DNA of 6,868 nucleotides from Burkholderiaceae bacterium (GCA_013813185.1 JACCSD010000103.1:1-6868), one strand, 5' to 3'; counted from the stretch's first letter, positions 1-6,297 are shown. Numbers and translations: made by a program. Notes: generated by a model not told the origin, from the letters alone.

Positions 1-323
1 CCGATCCCACTCAACGCCGCATCGAGTACGGCACCTGGGTAGAGCTGATGCGCTGCGGCTCCGCCCGCCGACAACTCGAGCACTGCGGCCGCGCCGGGTT
101 GAGACGCGATACGCCATGGCCGCAGGGATCGCGCAACGTGCAGCACGCGGCCGAGCGGATCGAGAAACACGACATCGATCGCGTAGCGCATTCCAAAGGT
201 GTGCACCGATGCGCATCCTGGAAGCAGTAGCGCCTCATTGGGCGCCAGAGGGGGTCGCAGCAACAGCCCGCGCGCGCGTTGCACAAAGCCCGCTGCAATC
301 CGAACGTGCAGTACGCGCGCCAT
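1..323 (-). CDS. DUF192 family protein, 3' end beyond the window
   Basis: Reading the minus strand from the ATG at 323 gives 107 codons without a stop, running off the left edge. I recognise the family (DUF192) from the ordered motifs: an N-terminal R-A-x-G-L-L-L-R segment (residues 17-23), then G-C-A-S-V-H-T-F-G-M-R with Cys37, His41 and Met45, then Y-A-I-D-V-V-F-L-D (47-55), L-R-P-W-R (67-71) and V-L-E-L-S-A-G (81-87). Members usually have about 110-150 residues, so only a short piece should be missing. No biochemical function is established for the family that I can rely on. No signal peptide is visible. The start is chosen because AGGAAG lies 4 bases upstream. An in-frame ATG at 338 overlaps the tadC stop as ATGA and would add five residues (M-K-G-R-L). 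The gene is 11 bases behind tadC and is probably co-transcribed with the pilus genes. The family call is confident; a role in the pilus is inferred from position only. Confidence 0.85.
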   Translation of the reverse strand, partial: MARVLHVRIAAGFVQRARGLLLRPPLAPNEALLLPGCASVHTFGMRYAIDVVFLDPLGRVLHVARSLRPWRIASQPGAAAVLELSAGGAAAHQLYPGAVLDAALSGI

Positions 324-327
324 CAAT

Positions 328-333
328 CTTCCT
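328..333 (-). promoter_or_regulatory. Ribosome binding site of the DUF192 gene
   Basis: On the minus strand the sequence reads AGGAAG, 4 bases before the ATG at 323. It is one of the best Shine-Dalgarno matches in the window, and it decides for the ATG at 323 over the in-frame ATG at 338 that overlaps the tadC stop codon. It suggests the gene is initiated independently rather than only by coupling to tadC. Confidence 0.6.
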
Positions 334-334
334 T

Positions 335-1237
335 TCATAGGCCTGACGCCATGAACTTCATCACGATCGGAAATGCGATCACTACAAAGGTGCATGGAAA
401 AATGAATGCGATCAGCGGGAACAGCATCTTCACCGGCGCTTCCATTGCGAGCTTTTCGGCGCGCGTGAAGCGCTCTGTGCGACGCTGCTCGGCCTGCGCG
501 CGCAGGATCGGACCGAGGTTCATACCCATGCTTTCGGCCTGGATCAGCGCGCTGACCAGGCTGCCGACGGCAGGCTCGTTCATGCGCTCGGCAAACGTGC
601 GCAGTGCATCGGTGCGCGATTTGCCCGCGCGCACGTCGCGCAGGATGCGGGCGATCTCCTCGCGCAGCGGACCCGGTGGGCCGCGGCGCATCGCTTGCTC
701 GAACGCGCCGCTCAAGTTGAGCCCTGCCTCGACGCACAACGTGATGATGTCGAGATAAAACGGCAGTTGCTTCAGCAGCAACCGCTTGCGCGCGTCGATA
801 CGATCTTTTAGCCAGATCGCCGGATACAGGTACGCAAACGCCGCGGCGCTGATGGCGTACCACTTGGGTGGTTGGAAAAAGCTGTCTGCCAGCCAGGCTG
901 CCAGCGCAGCAGCAAGCAGCGCGGCAACAATCCGACCGGCAATGTATTGCTCGGGCGACATCGTGTAGTCGAGCCCGGCCTTGCGTAGCCTGATCATCAC
1001 CGCTTGACGGTGCCGTGCCGGAAGCAGCCGGCCCAGGTAGTACGAGATCCATTGAATCGGCCACCACACTAGGCGGAAGCCGATCGGTGGCCGGTCAAGG
1101 TACGTACGGTCTTCGTCGGGCACGTCGGCAACGGCGCGGCCCAGCACCAGCGACACCAGCATCGTGGATAGCCCGATACCGGCGCCGAACGCGACGCTGA
1201 CCACGGTTGGATTCATCGCTGCGCTGAAGCTCTGCAT
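335..1237 (-). CDS. tadC: TadC, inner-membrane platform protein of the Tad pilus
   Basis: This 300-residue GspF/PilC-like (T2SSF domain) protein pairs with TadB as the inner-membrane platform that the assembly ATPase acts on. Hydrophobic stretches at about residues 11-33, 98-118, 126-143 and 268-292 fit the four-segment layout of TadC. The cytoplasmic T2SSF domain lies between the third and fourth, around 155-265. It carries the family-like stretches Q-L-P-F-Y-L-D-I-I-T-L-C-V-E-A-G-L-N (157-174), R-R-G-P-P-G-P-L-R-E-E (184-194) and L-I-Q-A-E-S-M-G (231-238). The length is normal for TadC. The ATG at 1237 lies 7 bases after the tadB stop with only a weak AGG-containing Shine-Dalgarno. A second Met at residue 8 is a possible alternative start. 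It is told from TadB by its order, the longer region between the first two membrane segments, and the C-terminal F-P-L-I-A-F-I-F-P segment. The assignment is firm. Confidence 0.93.
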   Translation of the reverse strand: MQSFSAAMNPTVVSVAFGAGIGLSTMLVSLVLGRAVADVPDEDRTYLDRPPIGFRLVWWPIQWISYYLGRLLPARHRQAVMIRLRKAGLDYTMSPEQYIAGRIVAALLAAALAAWLADSFFQPPKWYAISAAAFAYLYPAIWLKDRIDARKRLLLKQLPFYLDIITLCVEAGLNLSGAFEQAMRRGPPGPLREEIARILRDVRAGKSRTDALRTFAERMNEPAVGSLVSALIQAESMGMNLGPILRAQAEQRRTERFTRAEKLAMEAPVKMLFPLIAFIFPCTFVVIAFPIVMKFMASGL

Positions 1238-1238
1238 T

Positions 1239-1252
1239 ACGCGCCTACACGT
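1239..1252 (-). other. Small hairpin at the tadB/tadC junction
   Basis: The mRNA sense reads ACGUG-UAGG-CGCGU, a 5-pair stem with one G-U wobble and a 4-base loop. The loop contains the tadB UAG stop and the AGG that is the only Shine-Dalgarno candidate for tadC, and the stem ends one base before the tadC AUG. There is no T tract, so it is not a terminator. It could affect tadC initiation, but it is short and could arise by chance. Confidence 0.3.
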
Positions 1253-2099
1253 CGATCGCGACGATCTTGCGAATCAGCAAGACGCCGAAAAATTCGAGTA
1301 GGGCGATCACGATGATTGCGGCATACCCCATGCGTGTGGTCCACAGCAGGCTCATCGCTTCGGGTTCCATCTTCGCGAGCACGAACATCAGGCCGAGCGG
1401 CAGCGCGCCGACGATCCACGCCTGCAACTTGCCCTGCGCCGTCAGCGCGCGGATCTTGCCCTCCATCGCGAGCTTGCTGCGCACGGTGTGCGAGGCGCGT
1501 TCGAGCGTCTCGGCCAGGCCGCCGCCGGTATGGCTGGCGATGCGCATTGCGGAGACGACCAGCGTTACCGATTGCGTCGGAACACGTCGGTTAAGGTTCT
1601 CTAGCGCTTCGTCGAGTGCGACGCCGAGCCGCTGCTCGCGCAGCATCAGGTCGAACTCTTGTGAGATCGGCGGCCGCGCCTCGCTGACCAGCTGGGAGAT
1701 GGCCGACGTCAGACTGACCCCAGCCTTGAGTCCCCCGGCGAGAATGAGCAACGCATCCGGCAGCTGCTCTTCGATCTTCAGCAGCCGGCGCGCCCGCATC
1801 CAGCGGAACGCCCACCACGGCACGAAGCCGGCGACGAGCGCAAAGCCGACACCGAGCAGTGAACTCTTGGTCAGCAGCCACACGACGGCGCCGACCAGCA
1901 GCATCACGCCGACATTCAGCGCATACAGGCGCGCCGGGTCCATGAACAGGAACAGCTCGCGCAAATTGAAGCGAGCGCGTTCGGTAAACGACTGCCGGTA
2001 GTTCGCGAGGCCGGTAGCGCCGATCTCGGCGCCTGACCACACGAGCAGCATCGTCGCCAGCGCTACGACGACGGAGACAACAACCGGCGCGTCGATCAT
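1245..2099 (-). CDS. tadB: TadB, inner-membrane platform protein of the Tad pilus
   Basis: This 284-residue T2SSF-domain membrane protein is the first of the two platform proteins that work with CpaF/TadA. An N-terminal membrane segment lies at about residues 5-22, and a second hydrophobic pair at 60-76 and 79-98. The cytoplasmic T2SSF domain spans about 110-225, with E-E-Q-L-P-D-A-L-L-I-L-A-G-G-L-K-A-G (110-127), followed by R-V-P-T-Q-S-V-T-L-V-V-S-A-M-R-I (172-187) and H-T-G-G-G-L-A-E-T-L (190-199). The domain is followed by two C-terminal membrane segments (about 227-243 and 257-277). The length and layout fit TadB. The ATG at 2099 lies 24 bases after the cpaF stop, with only a weak purine-rich GAAGCGG upstream. 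No better start is visible. It is co-transcribed with cpaF and tadC in the order usual for Tad loci. Confidence is high. Confidence 0.93.
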   Translation of the reverse strand: MIDAPVVVSVVVALATMLLVWSGAEIGATGLANYRQSFTERARFNLRELFLFMDPARLYALNVGVMLLVGAVVWLLTKSSLLGVGFALVAGFVPWWAFRWMRARRLLKIEEQLPDALLILAGGLKAGVSLTSAISQLVSEARPPISQEFDLMLREQRLGVALDEALENLNRRVPTQSVTLVVSAMRIASHTGGGLAETLERASHTVRSKLAMEGKIRALTAQGKLQAWIVGALPLGLMFVLAKMEPEAMSLLWTTRMGYAAIIVIALLEFFGVLLIRKIVAIDV

Positions 2100-2108
2100 G
2101 TGTACGCC

Positions 2109-2124
2109 GCTTCGACAGTGAAGC
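2109..2124 (-). other. Hairpin between the cpaF stop and the tadB start
   Basis: The mRNA sense reads GCUUC-ACUGUC-GAAGC, a perfect 5-pair stem with a 6-base loop. Its 5' arm begins in the last base of the cpaF stop codon and its 3' arm holds GAAG, the start of the only Shine-Dalgarno-like stretch for tadB. No run of T follows, so termination is unlikely. A structure that hides the ribosome binding site until the upstream ribosome arrives would give translational coupling; that is an inference. Confidence 0.4.
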
Positions 2125-3824
2125 TATGCACGGAAGATCTCCAGATCGAGCGCCACACCTTGCGCACGCAGCTCTTCATAGAACGTCGGCACGAGGTCAC
2201 AGGCGACGAACGCGCCGCGAACCTTGCCGTCTTCCCCATAACCGGTGCGGTTGAACCTAAAGATCTCCTGCATTTGAAGGCGGCCGTTCTCCATGCCGGT
2301 CACTTCGGTGATGCTCGTGATCTTGCGCGAGCCGCATGCAAAGCGTGTCTGTTGGACGAGGATGTCGACTGCAGACGCAATCTGATCGCGGATCGCGGGC
2401 AGCGGCAGATCCATGCCGGCCATCAGCACCAGCGTTTCGAGCCGCGAGAGTGCGTCGCGCGGCGTGTTGGCATGCAGCGTCGTGAGCGAGCCTTCATGCC
2501 CGGTGTTCATCGCCTGCAGCATGTCGAGCGCTTCGCCGCCGCGGCACTCGCCGACGACGATGCGATCGGGCCGCATGCGCAATGAGTTTTTCACCAGATC
2601 GCGAATGCTGACCTGCCCACGCCCTTCGACGTTGGATGGACGCGCTTCCAGCGATATCAGGTGCGAATGGTTAAGCTTCAGCTCGGCCGCGTCTTCGATC
2701 GTGACGATGCGCTCGCCGTTCGGAATGAAGTTGGACAGCACGTTTAGAAACGTCGTCTTGCCCGAACCGGTGCCGCCCGACACGACGATGTTCTTGCGCT
2801 GCTCGACGCACACACGCAGGAACAGCGCCATCGGCATCGACAACGATCCATAGCCGATCAGGTGCTCGGCCTCGAGTCGCTTCTTCGCGAACTTGCGAAT
2901 CGTCAGCGTCGGGCCTTTGAGCGCGAGCGGCGGAATGATCGCGTTAACCCGCGAACCATCCTTGAGGCGCGCGTCGACCAGAGGCGATGATTCATCGATG
3001 CGGCGCCCGAGCGGAGCGACGATGCGCTCGATGACGCCCATCACCGCGCGGTCGCTCGAAAAGGATGTGCTGTGCTGCACGAGCCGGCCGCTGCGTTCGA
3101 CGTAGACCTCGTCGAAGCGGTTGACCATGATCTCGGACACGCTCTCATCCGCAAGAAGGTCTTCGAGCGGGCCCAGTCCAACTGCTTCGTTCAGCACTTC
3201 ATGCAGCAACGCGGCACGGTCGATCTGCGGCGGCAGTTGCGACTCGCGTCCCATCAGCTCGCGAATCACTGCTTGTGTTTCTGTGCGGATTTCATCGTCG
3301 GACATGCGCGTGAAGTCGCGGCGCCGCAGATCGATCGTGTCGAGCAGTTTCTCGTGCAGCTTGCGGCGCCAGACGATGCGGTCCTGCGAGGCGGCTTGCT
3401 CCGGTGAGCGCGCCGCATGCGGCGTCACAGGCTTCGCGGGGGGTGCGGCAGGTGCCCGTTGCGCAGGCGACAGCGCGCTCCGCACGAGCCCTTTCGCAAC
3501 AGGAGTATTCGCCGCCGCACCGTTGCTCTTGGCGGGCGGCTCCTGCACGCGCAACTTGAATCCGCCAATCGCGATCTCGTCGCCCGCAGTCAATGGCCCG
3601 TGTTGCACGATGCGTGCACCGTTGATCCAGGTACCTGTCATGTGCCCGAGGTCTTCGATCAAAATGCCACCGCGCGTGCGCGTCAGGCGCGCGTGCGTTT
3701 TGCCGACACGCCAGCTTTCGAGCCTTACATCACACGAGCTATGGCGGCCGATCACCGCCTCAGGCGTTTCGATCCGCATCGCCCGTTTGGCACCGCCGCC
3801 GTCGGTGACCTGAACCACCATCAT
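2124..3824 (-). CDS. cpaF: FHA domain fused to CpaF/TadA, Tad pilus assembly ATPase
   Basis: This is the hexameric cytoplasmic ATPase that powers Flp pilus polymerisation. It is 566 residues long, against about 420-480 for plain CpaF/TadA. The extra length is an N-terminal FHA domain (about 1-95) with G-R-H-S-S (26-30), the H44 region V-G-K-T-H-A-R-L (40-47) and G-T-W-I-N-G-A (64-70), followed by a Pro/Ala-rich linker (about 96-145). The ATPase part has the CpaF N-terminal domain (about 150-330), Walker A G-G-T-G-S-G-K-T (350-357), the Asp box I-V-T-I-E-D-A-A-E-L (373-382), Walker B R-I-V-V-G-E-C-R-G (421-429, catalytic-type E426) and the His box T-G-H-E-G-S-L-T-T-L-H-A-N (441-453). All ATPase motifs are intact. 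The ATG at 3824 overlaps the secretin stop as ATGA, with GGGAG 10 bases upstream. A second ATG follows at once. FHA domains bind phosphothreonine peptides; whether this one does is uncertain because the usual S-x-x-H is G-K-T-H. No TadZ/CpaE gene lies upstream, where it usually sits. Confidence 0.95.
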   Translation of the reverse strand: MMVVQVTDGGGAKRAMRIETPEAVIGRHSSCDVRLESWRVGKTHARLTRTRGGILIEDLGHMTGTWINGARIVQHGPLTAGDEIAIGGFKLRVQEPPAKSNGAAANTPVAKGLVRSALSPAQRAPAAPPAKPVTPHAARSPEQAASQDRIVWRRKLHEKLLDTIDLRRRDFTRMSDDEIRTETQAVIRELMGRESQLPPQIDRAALLHEVLNEAVGLGPLEDLLADESVSEIMVNRFDEVYVERSGRLVQHSTSFSSDRAVMGVIERIVAPLGRRIDESSPLVDARLKDGSRVNAIIPPLALKGPTLTIRKFAKKRLEAEHLIGYGSLSMPMALFLRVCVEQRKNIVVSGGTGSGKTTFLNVLSNFIPNGERIVTIEDAAELKLNHSHLISLEARPSNVEGRGQVSIRDLVKNSLRMRPDRIVVGECRGGEALDMLQAMNTGHEGSLTTLHANTPRDALSRLETLVLMAGMDLPLPAIRDQIASAVDILVQQTRFACGSRKITSITEVTGMENGRLQMQEIFRFNRTGYGEDGKVRGAFVACDLVPTFYEELRAQGVALDLEIFRA

Positions 3825-5248
3825 CGGAGCACCGCTCCCGCGCGGGCGGCCACCGCCGACGTGTTCACATCATCTTTGATCACGTTCGAGGAGACCGGCT
3901 CGAATGCTCCTTCCGGCGGCGGGGCGATGTACTTTTGCACCTTGTCGTCGACTGCGCCGCCGCGCGCGTTCAGTGGCGAGTCCTGCGCCGTTACGATCGC
4001 TGGGGTGACGAAGATCACAAGTTCAGTTTCGCCATCGGCGAATCGCTTCGATTGAAATAGCTGACCGAGGATTGGAATGCGCCCCAGTCCCGGCACGCGC
4101 TCGTACGTCGCGCCCGTGCGCCGGTCGAGCAGGCCCGAGAGCACCATGGTCTCGCCTGCGCGCACGTTGAATTCGGTCTGCGTGCGGCGCGTGCGCAAGC
4201 CGGGTACGCCCTGCAACGTTGACACGCTTGCATCCGGCTCACTGACTTCCGCCAGAATTTCTGACCGGATCGCGCCGGTACTGTCGGCGCGTGGTTTCAC
4301 CTCCAAAATGATTCCGTAGTTCTTGAATTGCACCGTAACGAAGCCGTTCTGGTTCACGACCGAGTACGGAATCTCGCCGCCCGCCTGGAATTTGGCCGAG
4401 CTGCCACTGCGCGCCGTCAATTGGGGCGTGGCGAGCACGATGGCATCGCCTTCGCGCTCGAAGAGATTCAGGCGCGATGAAATCGCGGACACAATGCCGA
4501 AGTACCAGCGAAACGGATCGATCGGCCGTGGCAGCGTCTCGACGCCCTGGATTCCACCGGTGCCCGTGGGCGGGTTGACGACGAAGCCGCCGCGAATGAT
4601 GTCGCCCGCAACGCCCGCGTTGAACCCCGGTGCGCCCGTGTCCCAACGCACGCCGAGCTCGCGCAATTTTTCTTTCTTGAACTCGACGACCTTGACGTCC
4701 ATCAAGATCATCTTTTCCCACCCCACGCGAGTCGTGAAGTTGACGATCTGCGTGTAGCGCTTGGCGAGCTCGTCGATGCGGAACAATTGCTCGTCGGTCA
4801 GGTTCTGGCCTTCGACCAGGACGCGGTCACCGACGGCGCGGGCTTTCACATTGTTGCTGCCCGACAAGAACTCGAGAATCTCGCGCGTCGTGCGCGACAT
4901 GTCGGCCGGGCGCACCTGCACGTTGTAGCGGCGGGTTCGGCCGTCGCTCGCCCACGTATGGATCATCGTGGCGCCGGCATCGTTGGCAATCAGCAGGATG
5001 TCTCGCTCATCGACAACCGACGCCGAGAGAACGCGGCCATTGCCCACTGCAATACGGGCTACTTTCGGACTGGGTAGAACGCGCGTCTCGCCGACGAACA
5101 GTTCCAGCTCGGCGGGCACCTCGTCGATGACGGGTGGCGGTGGAGCGGCAGCTTTGCCGCGCGAGGTTTGTGCGCTGACGCCGCTGGCGCAGACGACCCA
5201 TGCCGCGGCGAGTACTACGTTTACAACGGTCACTCGGCGTGCAGACAC
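3821..5248 (-). CDS. cpaC: CpaC/RcpA, outer-membrane secretin of the Tad pilus
   Basis: This secretin forms the outer-membrane channel for the Flp pilus. It has 475 residues. A signal peptide covers 1-26 (basic start, hydrophobic 8-20, cleavage after V-S-A). Next comes the pilus-secretin N-terminal domain (about 43-113, V-P-A-E-L-E-L-F-V-G-E onward), a BON/N-domain-like segment (about 117-172), and the secretin domain (about 270-420). The hallmark V-P-G-L-G-R-I-P-I-L-G-Q-L-F is at 385-398 and E-L-V-I-F-V-T-P at 409-416. About 55 residues follow the last secretin strand, ending in an Ala-rich tail. The start codon is GTG at 5248, not ATG, supported by GGGGGA 5 bases upstream and by the signal peptide beginning there; I see no in-frame ATG in the upstream gap. 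The 89-base gap before it is the largest in the operon. Its stop overlaps the cpaF start by 4 bases. No lipobox is seen, so it is probably not a lipoprotein and may need a pilotin encoded elsewhere. Confidence 0.95.
   Translation of the reverse strand: MSARRVTVVNVVLAAAWVVCASGVSAQTSRGKAAAPPPPVIDEVPAELELFVGETRVLPSPKVARIAVGNGRVLSASVVDERDILLIANDAGATMIHTWASDGRTRRYNVQVRPADMSRTTREILEFLSGSNNVKARAVGDRVLVEGQNLTDEQLFRIDELAKRYTQIVNFTTRVGWEKMILMDVKVVEFKKEKLRELGVRWDTGAPGFNAGVAGDIIRGGFVVNPPTGTGGIQGVETLPRPIDPFRWYFGIVSAISSRLNLFEREGDAIVLATPQLTARSGSSAKFQAGGEIPYSVVNQNGFVTVQFKNYGIILEVKPRADSTGAIRSEILAEVSEPDASVSTLQGVPGLRTRRTQTEFNVRAGETMVLSGLLDRRTGATYERVPGLGRIPILGQLFQSKRFADGETELVIFVTPAIVTAQDSPLNARGGAVDDKVQKYIAPPPEGAFEPVSSNVIKDDVNTSAVAARAGAVLR
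3826..3838 (-). other. Hairpin covering the cpaF ribosome binding site
   Basis: The mRNA sense reads GGAGC-GGU-GCUCC, a perfect 5-pair GC-rich stem with a 3-base loop, ending one base before the cpaF AUG. It lies inside the last codons of cpaC, and its 5' arm holds most of the GGGAG that serves as Shine-Dalgarno for cpaF. A ribosome finishing cpaC would melt it, which together with the ATGA overlap fits coupled translation of secretin and ATPase. The fold is seen in the sequence; the effect is inferred. Confidence 0.45.
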
Positions 5249-5337
5249 TTGAATCCCCCGCGCTCTGAGCGTTTGTTTGAGACGTTGTGATCGAGCGTTG
5301 CCATCGTTCGGCCAATCAATTGCGGTCCGATCGGAGC
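5249..5337 (-). other. 89-base gap between cpaB and cpaC
   Basis: This is the only sizeable non-coding gap inside the operon. It contains a perfect 10-base palindrome TCCGATCGGA at 5326-5335 just after the cpaB stop. It also has a dyad CGCTC-t-GAGCG at 5261-5271 shortly before the cpaC ribosome binding site, and two copies of GAGCGTT (plus-strand sense, 5267-5273 and 5293-5299) 26 bases apart. I see no convincing -35/-10 pair and no hairpin followed by T residues. The dyads could be protein-binding sites or chance; I assign no function. Confidence 0.3.
5254..5259 (-). promoter_or_regulatory. Ribosome binding site of cpaC
   Basis: The minus strand reads GGGGGA, 5 bases before the GTG at 5248. 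It supports the GTG as the true start of the secretin, since I see no in-frame ATG upstream and the signal peptide begins directly at this codon. Confidence 0.6.
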
Positions 5338-6264
5338 TCAGTTGCTGCTCGCCGCGACCAGACCGGCGCGCGCCACTCCGGCCGGCGCAGCAGCGACCGG
5401 AGCCGTAACCGTGGCAGCGGCCGGGGCGCTCGCGCGTGCTTCGGCAGCGCCGGGCAAGGGCGCAATCGCCTGCGTGCGAGCCGTGCCGCCGTAAATGATC
5501 TGCACTCCGCGGCGCGCCGTAGCCACCGTGGGAGATGCAAGCCCAAGCAATGCGGCTGCATCGTCTCTAGAGCCGGATACCGCTCCGCGATCGCCCGGTG
5601 CACGCAACAGCGCGGTGACTTTCCCGATCTCGCGCGCGGCAATGACCTGGCGCGCCTGCTCGGCGTTGACGTCTAGGGTGATCGTGGTGAACGTGCGCCG
5701 CGAGCCGTCGCGGCCATCGTTGCCTTGTTCGACCTTGGTGCCGGTGGCGAGCACCGGCACGCTTTGCAGCAGGATGAACGCGAGCTGTCGTGCTTCGCGC
5801 CGCACCGTCACCATGATGTCGATGCGATCACCCGGCTCGACCAGACCCGAGATCGAGCTGATCTCGTCGACCGGCACCGTTACCGCGCGCCGCCCGGCGC
5901 CGACACGCGCCGAAAAGGTCGGCACCTTGTCGCCCTCGAGCTGCGACCACAACAACGGTTCCCCGCGTTTGGCCGGATAGGCGAGGGCGCCGCGATCAAT
6001 GCGATCAAACTGCTCCGGCGTGACCGCGTTCGAGTGCGCCCATTCGCGCGGCACGTTACGTACCGCGAGTGAATCGGGGCCGAGGGTCGCGCCCTTTGGC
6101 ATGTCTTTCTTCGCAACGACCAGCTTGACGTTCTCACCCTTGCCGCGCGACTCGATCTCTTCGACCTGCGCGCGCAGATAGCTATTGGCCATGAAAGCAG
6201 CGCCGCCGCCGACCACCAGCGCGACACCCAGAACGATCCAGGTTTTGTTGATCTTCAGTCTCAT
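5338..6264 (-). CDS. cpaB: CpaB/RcpC, periplasmic SAF-domain Tad pilus assembly protein
   Basis: CpaB/RcpC is anchored in the inner membrane, extends into the periplasm and is thought to work with the secretin. From the ATG at 6264 the protein has 308 residues. It has a basic N-terminus and one membrane segment (about 8-26), and then the SAF domain (about 46-112: V-K-L-V-V-A-K-K-D-M-P-K-G-A-T at 46-60, G-E-P-L-L-W-S-Q-L at 101-109). The RcpC/CpaB domain follows (about 120-225), with G-R-R-A-V-T-V-P-V-D-E at 124-134 and G-L-V-E-P-G-D-R-I-D-I at 140-150. The segment G-V-Q-I-I-Y-G-G (253-260) is typical of the end of the conserved part. The last 45 or so residues are Ala/Pro-rich and low complexity, probably flexible. 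The start was chosen because TGGAG sits 5 bases upstream and the membrane anchor begins right after it. A longer reading from a TTG at 6291 adds nine residues without a better ribosome binding site. The gene lies 33 bases after the small pilin gene and 89 before cpaC. Confidence 0.93.
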   Translation of the reverse strand: MRLKINKTWIVLGVALVVGGGAAFMANSYLRAQVEEIESRGKGENVKLVVAKKDMPKGATLGPDSLAVRNVPREWAHSNAVTPEQFDRIDRGALAYPAKRGEPLLWSQLEGDKVPTFSARVGAGRRAVTVPVDEISSISGLVEPGDRIDIMVTVRREARQLAFILLQSVPVLATGTKVEQGNDGRDGSRRTFTTITLDVNAEQARQVIAAREIGKVTALLRAPGDRGAVSGSRDDAAALLGLASPTVATARRGVQIIYGGTARTQAIAPLPGAAEARASAPAAATVTAPVAAAPAGVARAGLVAASSN

Positions 6265-6268
6265 GGCG

Positions 6269-6274
6269 ACTCCA
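6269..6274 (-). promoter_or_regulatory. Ribosome binding site of cpaB
   Basis: The minus strand reads TGGAGT ending 4 bases before the ATG at 6264, with its GGAG core 5 bases away. It lies downstream of the TTG at 6291 and therefore decides for the shorter 308-residue CpaB. Confidence 0.6.
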
Positions 6275-6297
6275 AAAAAATGTTTGCCCAATCCGGA

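Noticed and set aside
11..298. 95-codon minus-strand frame rich in Cys and Arg
   Set aside because: It lies in another frame of the same strand as the DUF192 gene, whose protein sequence is clearly the conserved one.
1267..2001. 244-codon open frame on the plus strand opposite tadB
   Set aside because: It is antisense to an intact, clearly recognisable TadB. Its predicted product is rich in Ser, Arg and Thr without domains, as expected of a shadow frame in GC-rich DNA.
3121..3813. 230-codon plus-strand open frame opposite the FHA/CpaF N-terminus
   Set aside because: Shadow of the cpaF frame: low-complexity Ser/Arg/Ala product with no recognisable motif.
3417..4055. 212-codon plus-strand open frame spanning the cpaF/cpaC junction
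   Set aside because: Arg/Ala-rich product without motifs, opposite two well-supported genes.
5285..5325. Possible internal promoter (TTGATT as -35 on the minus strand) ahead of cpaC
   Set aside because: No acceptable -10 sequence lies 16-18 bases further on.
6264..6291. TTG start giving CpaB nine extra residues
   Set aside because: The ATG at 6264 has a TGGAG ribosome binding site 5 bases upstream and leads straight into the membrane anchor; the TTG has no comparable site.
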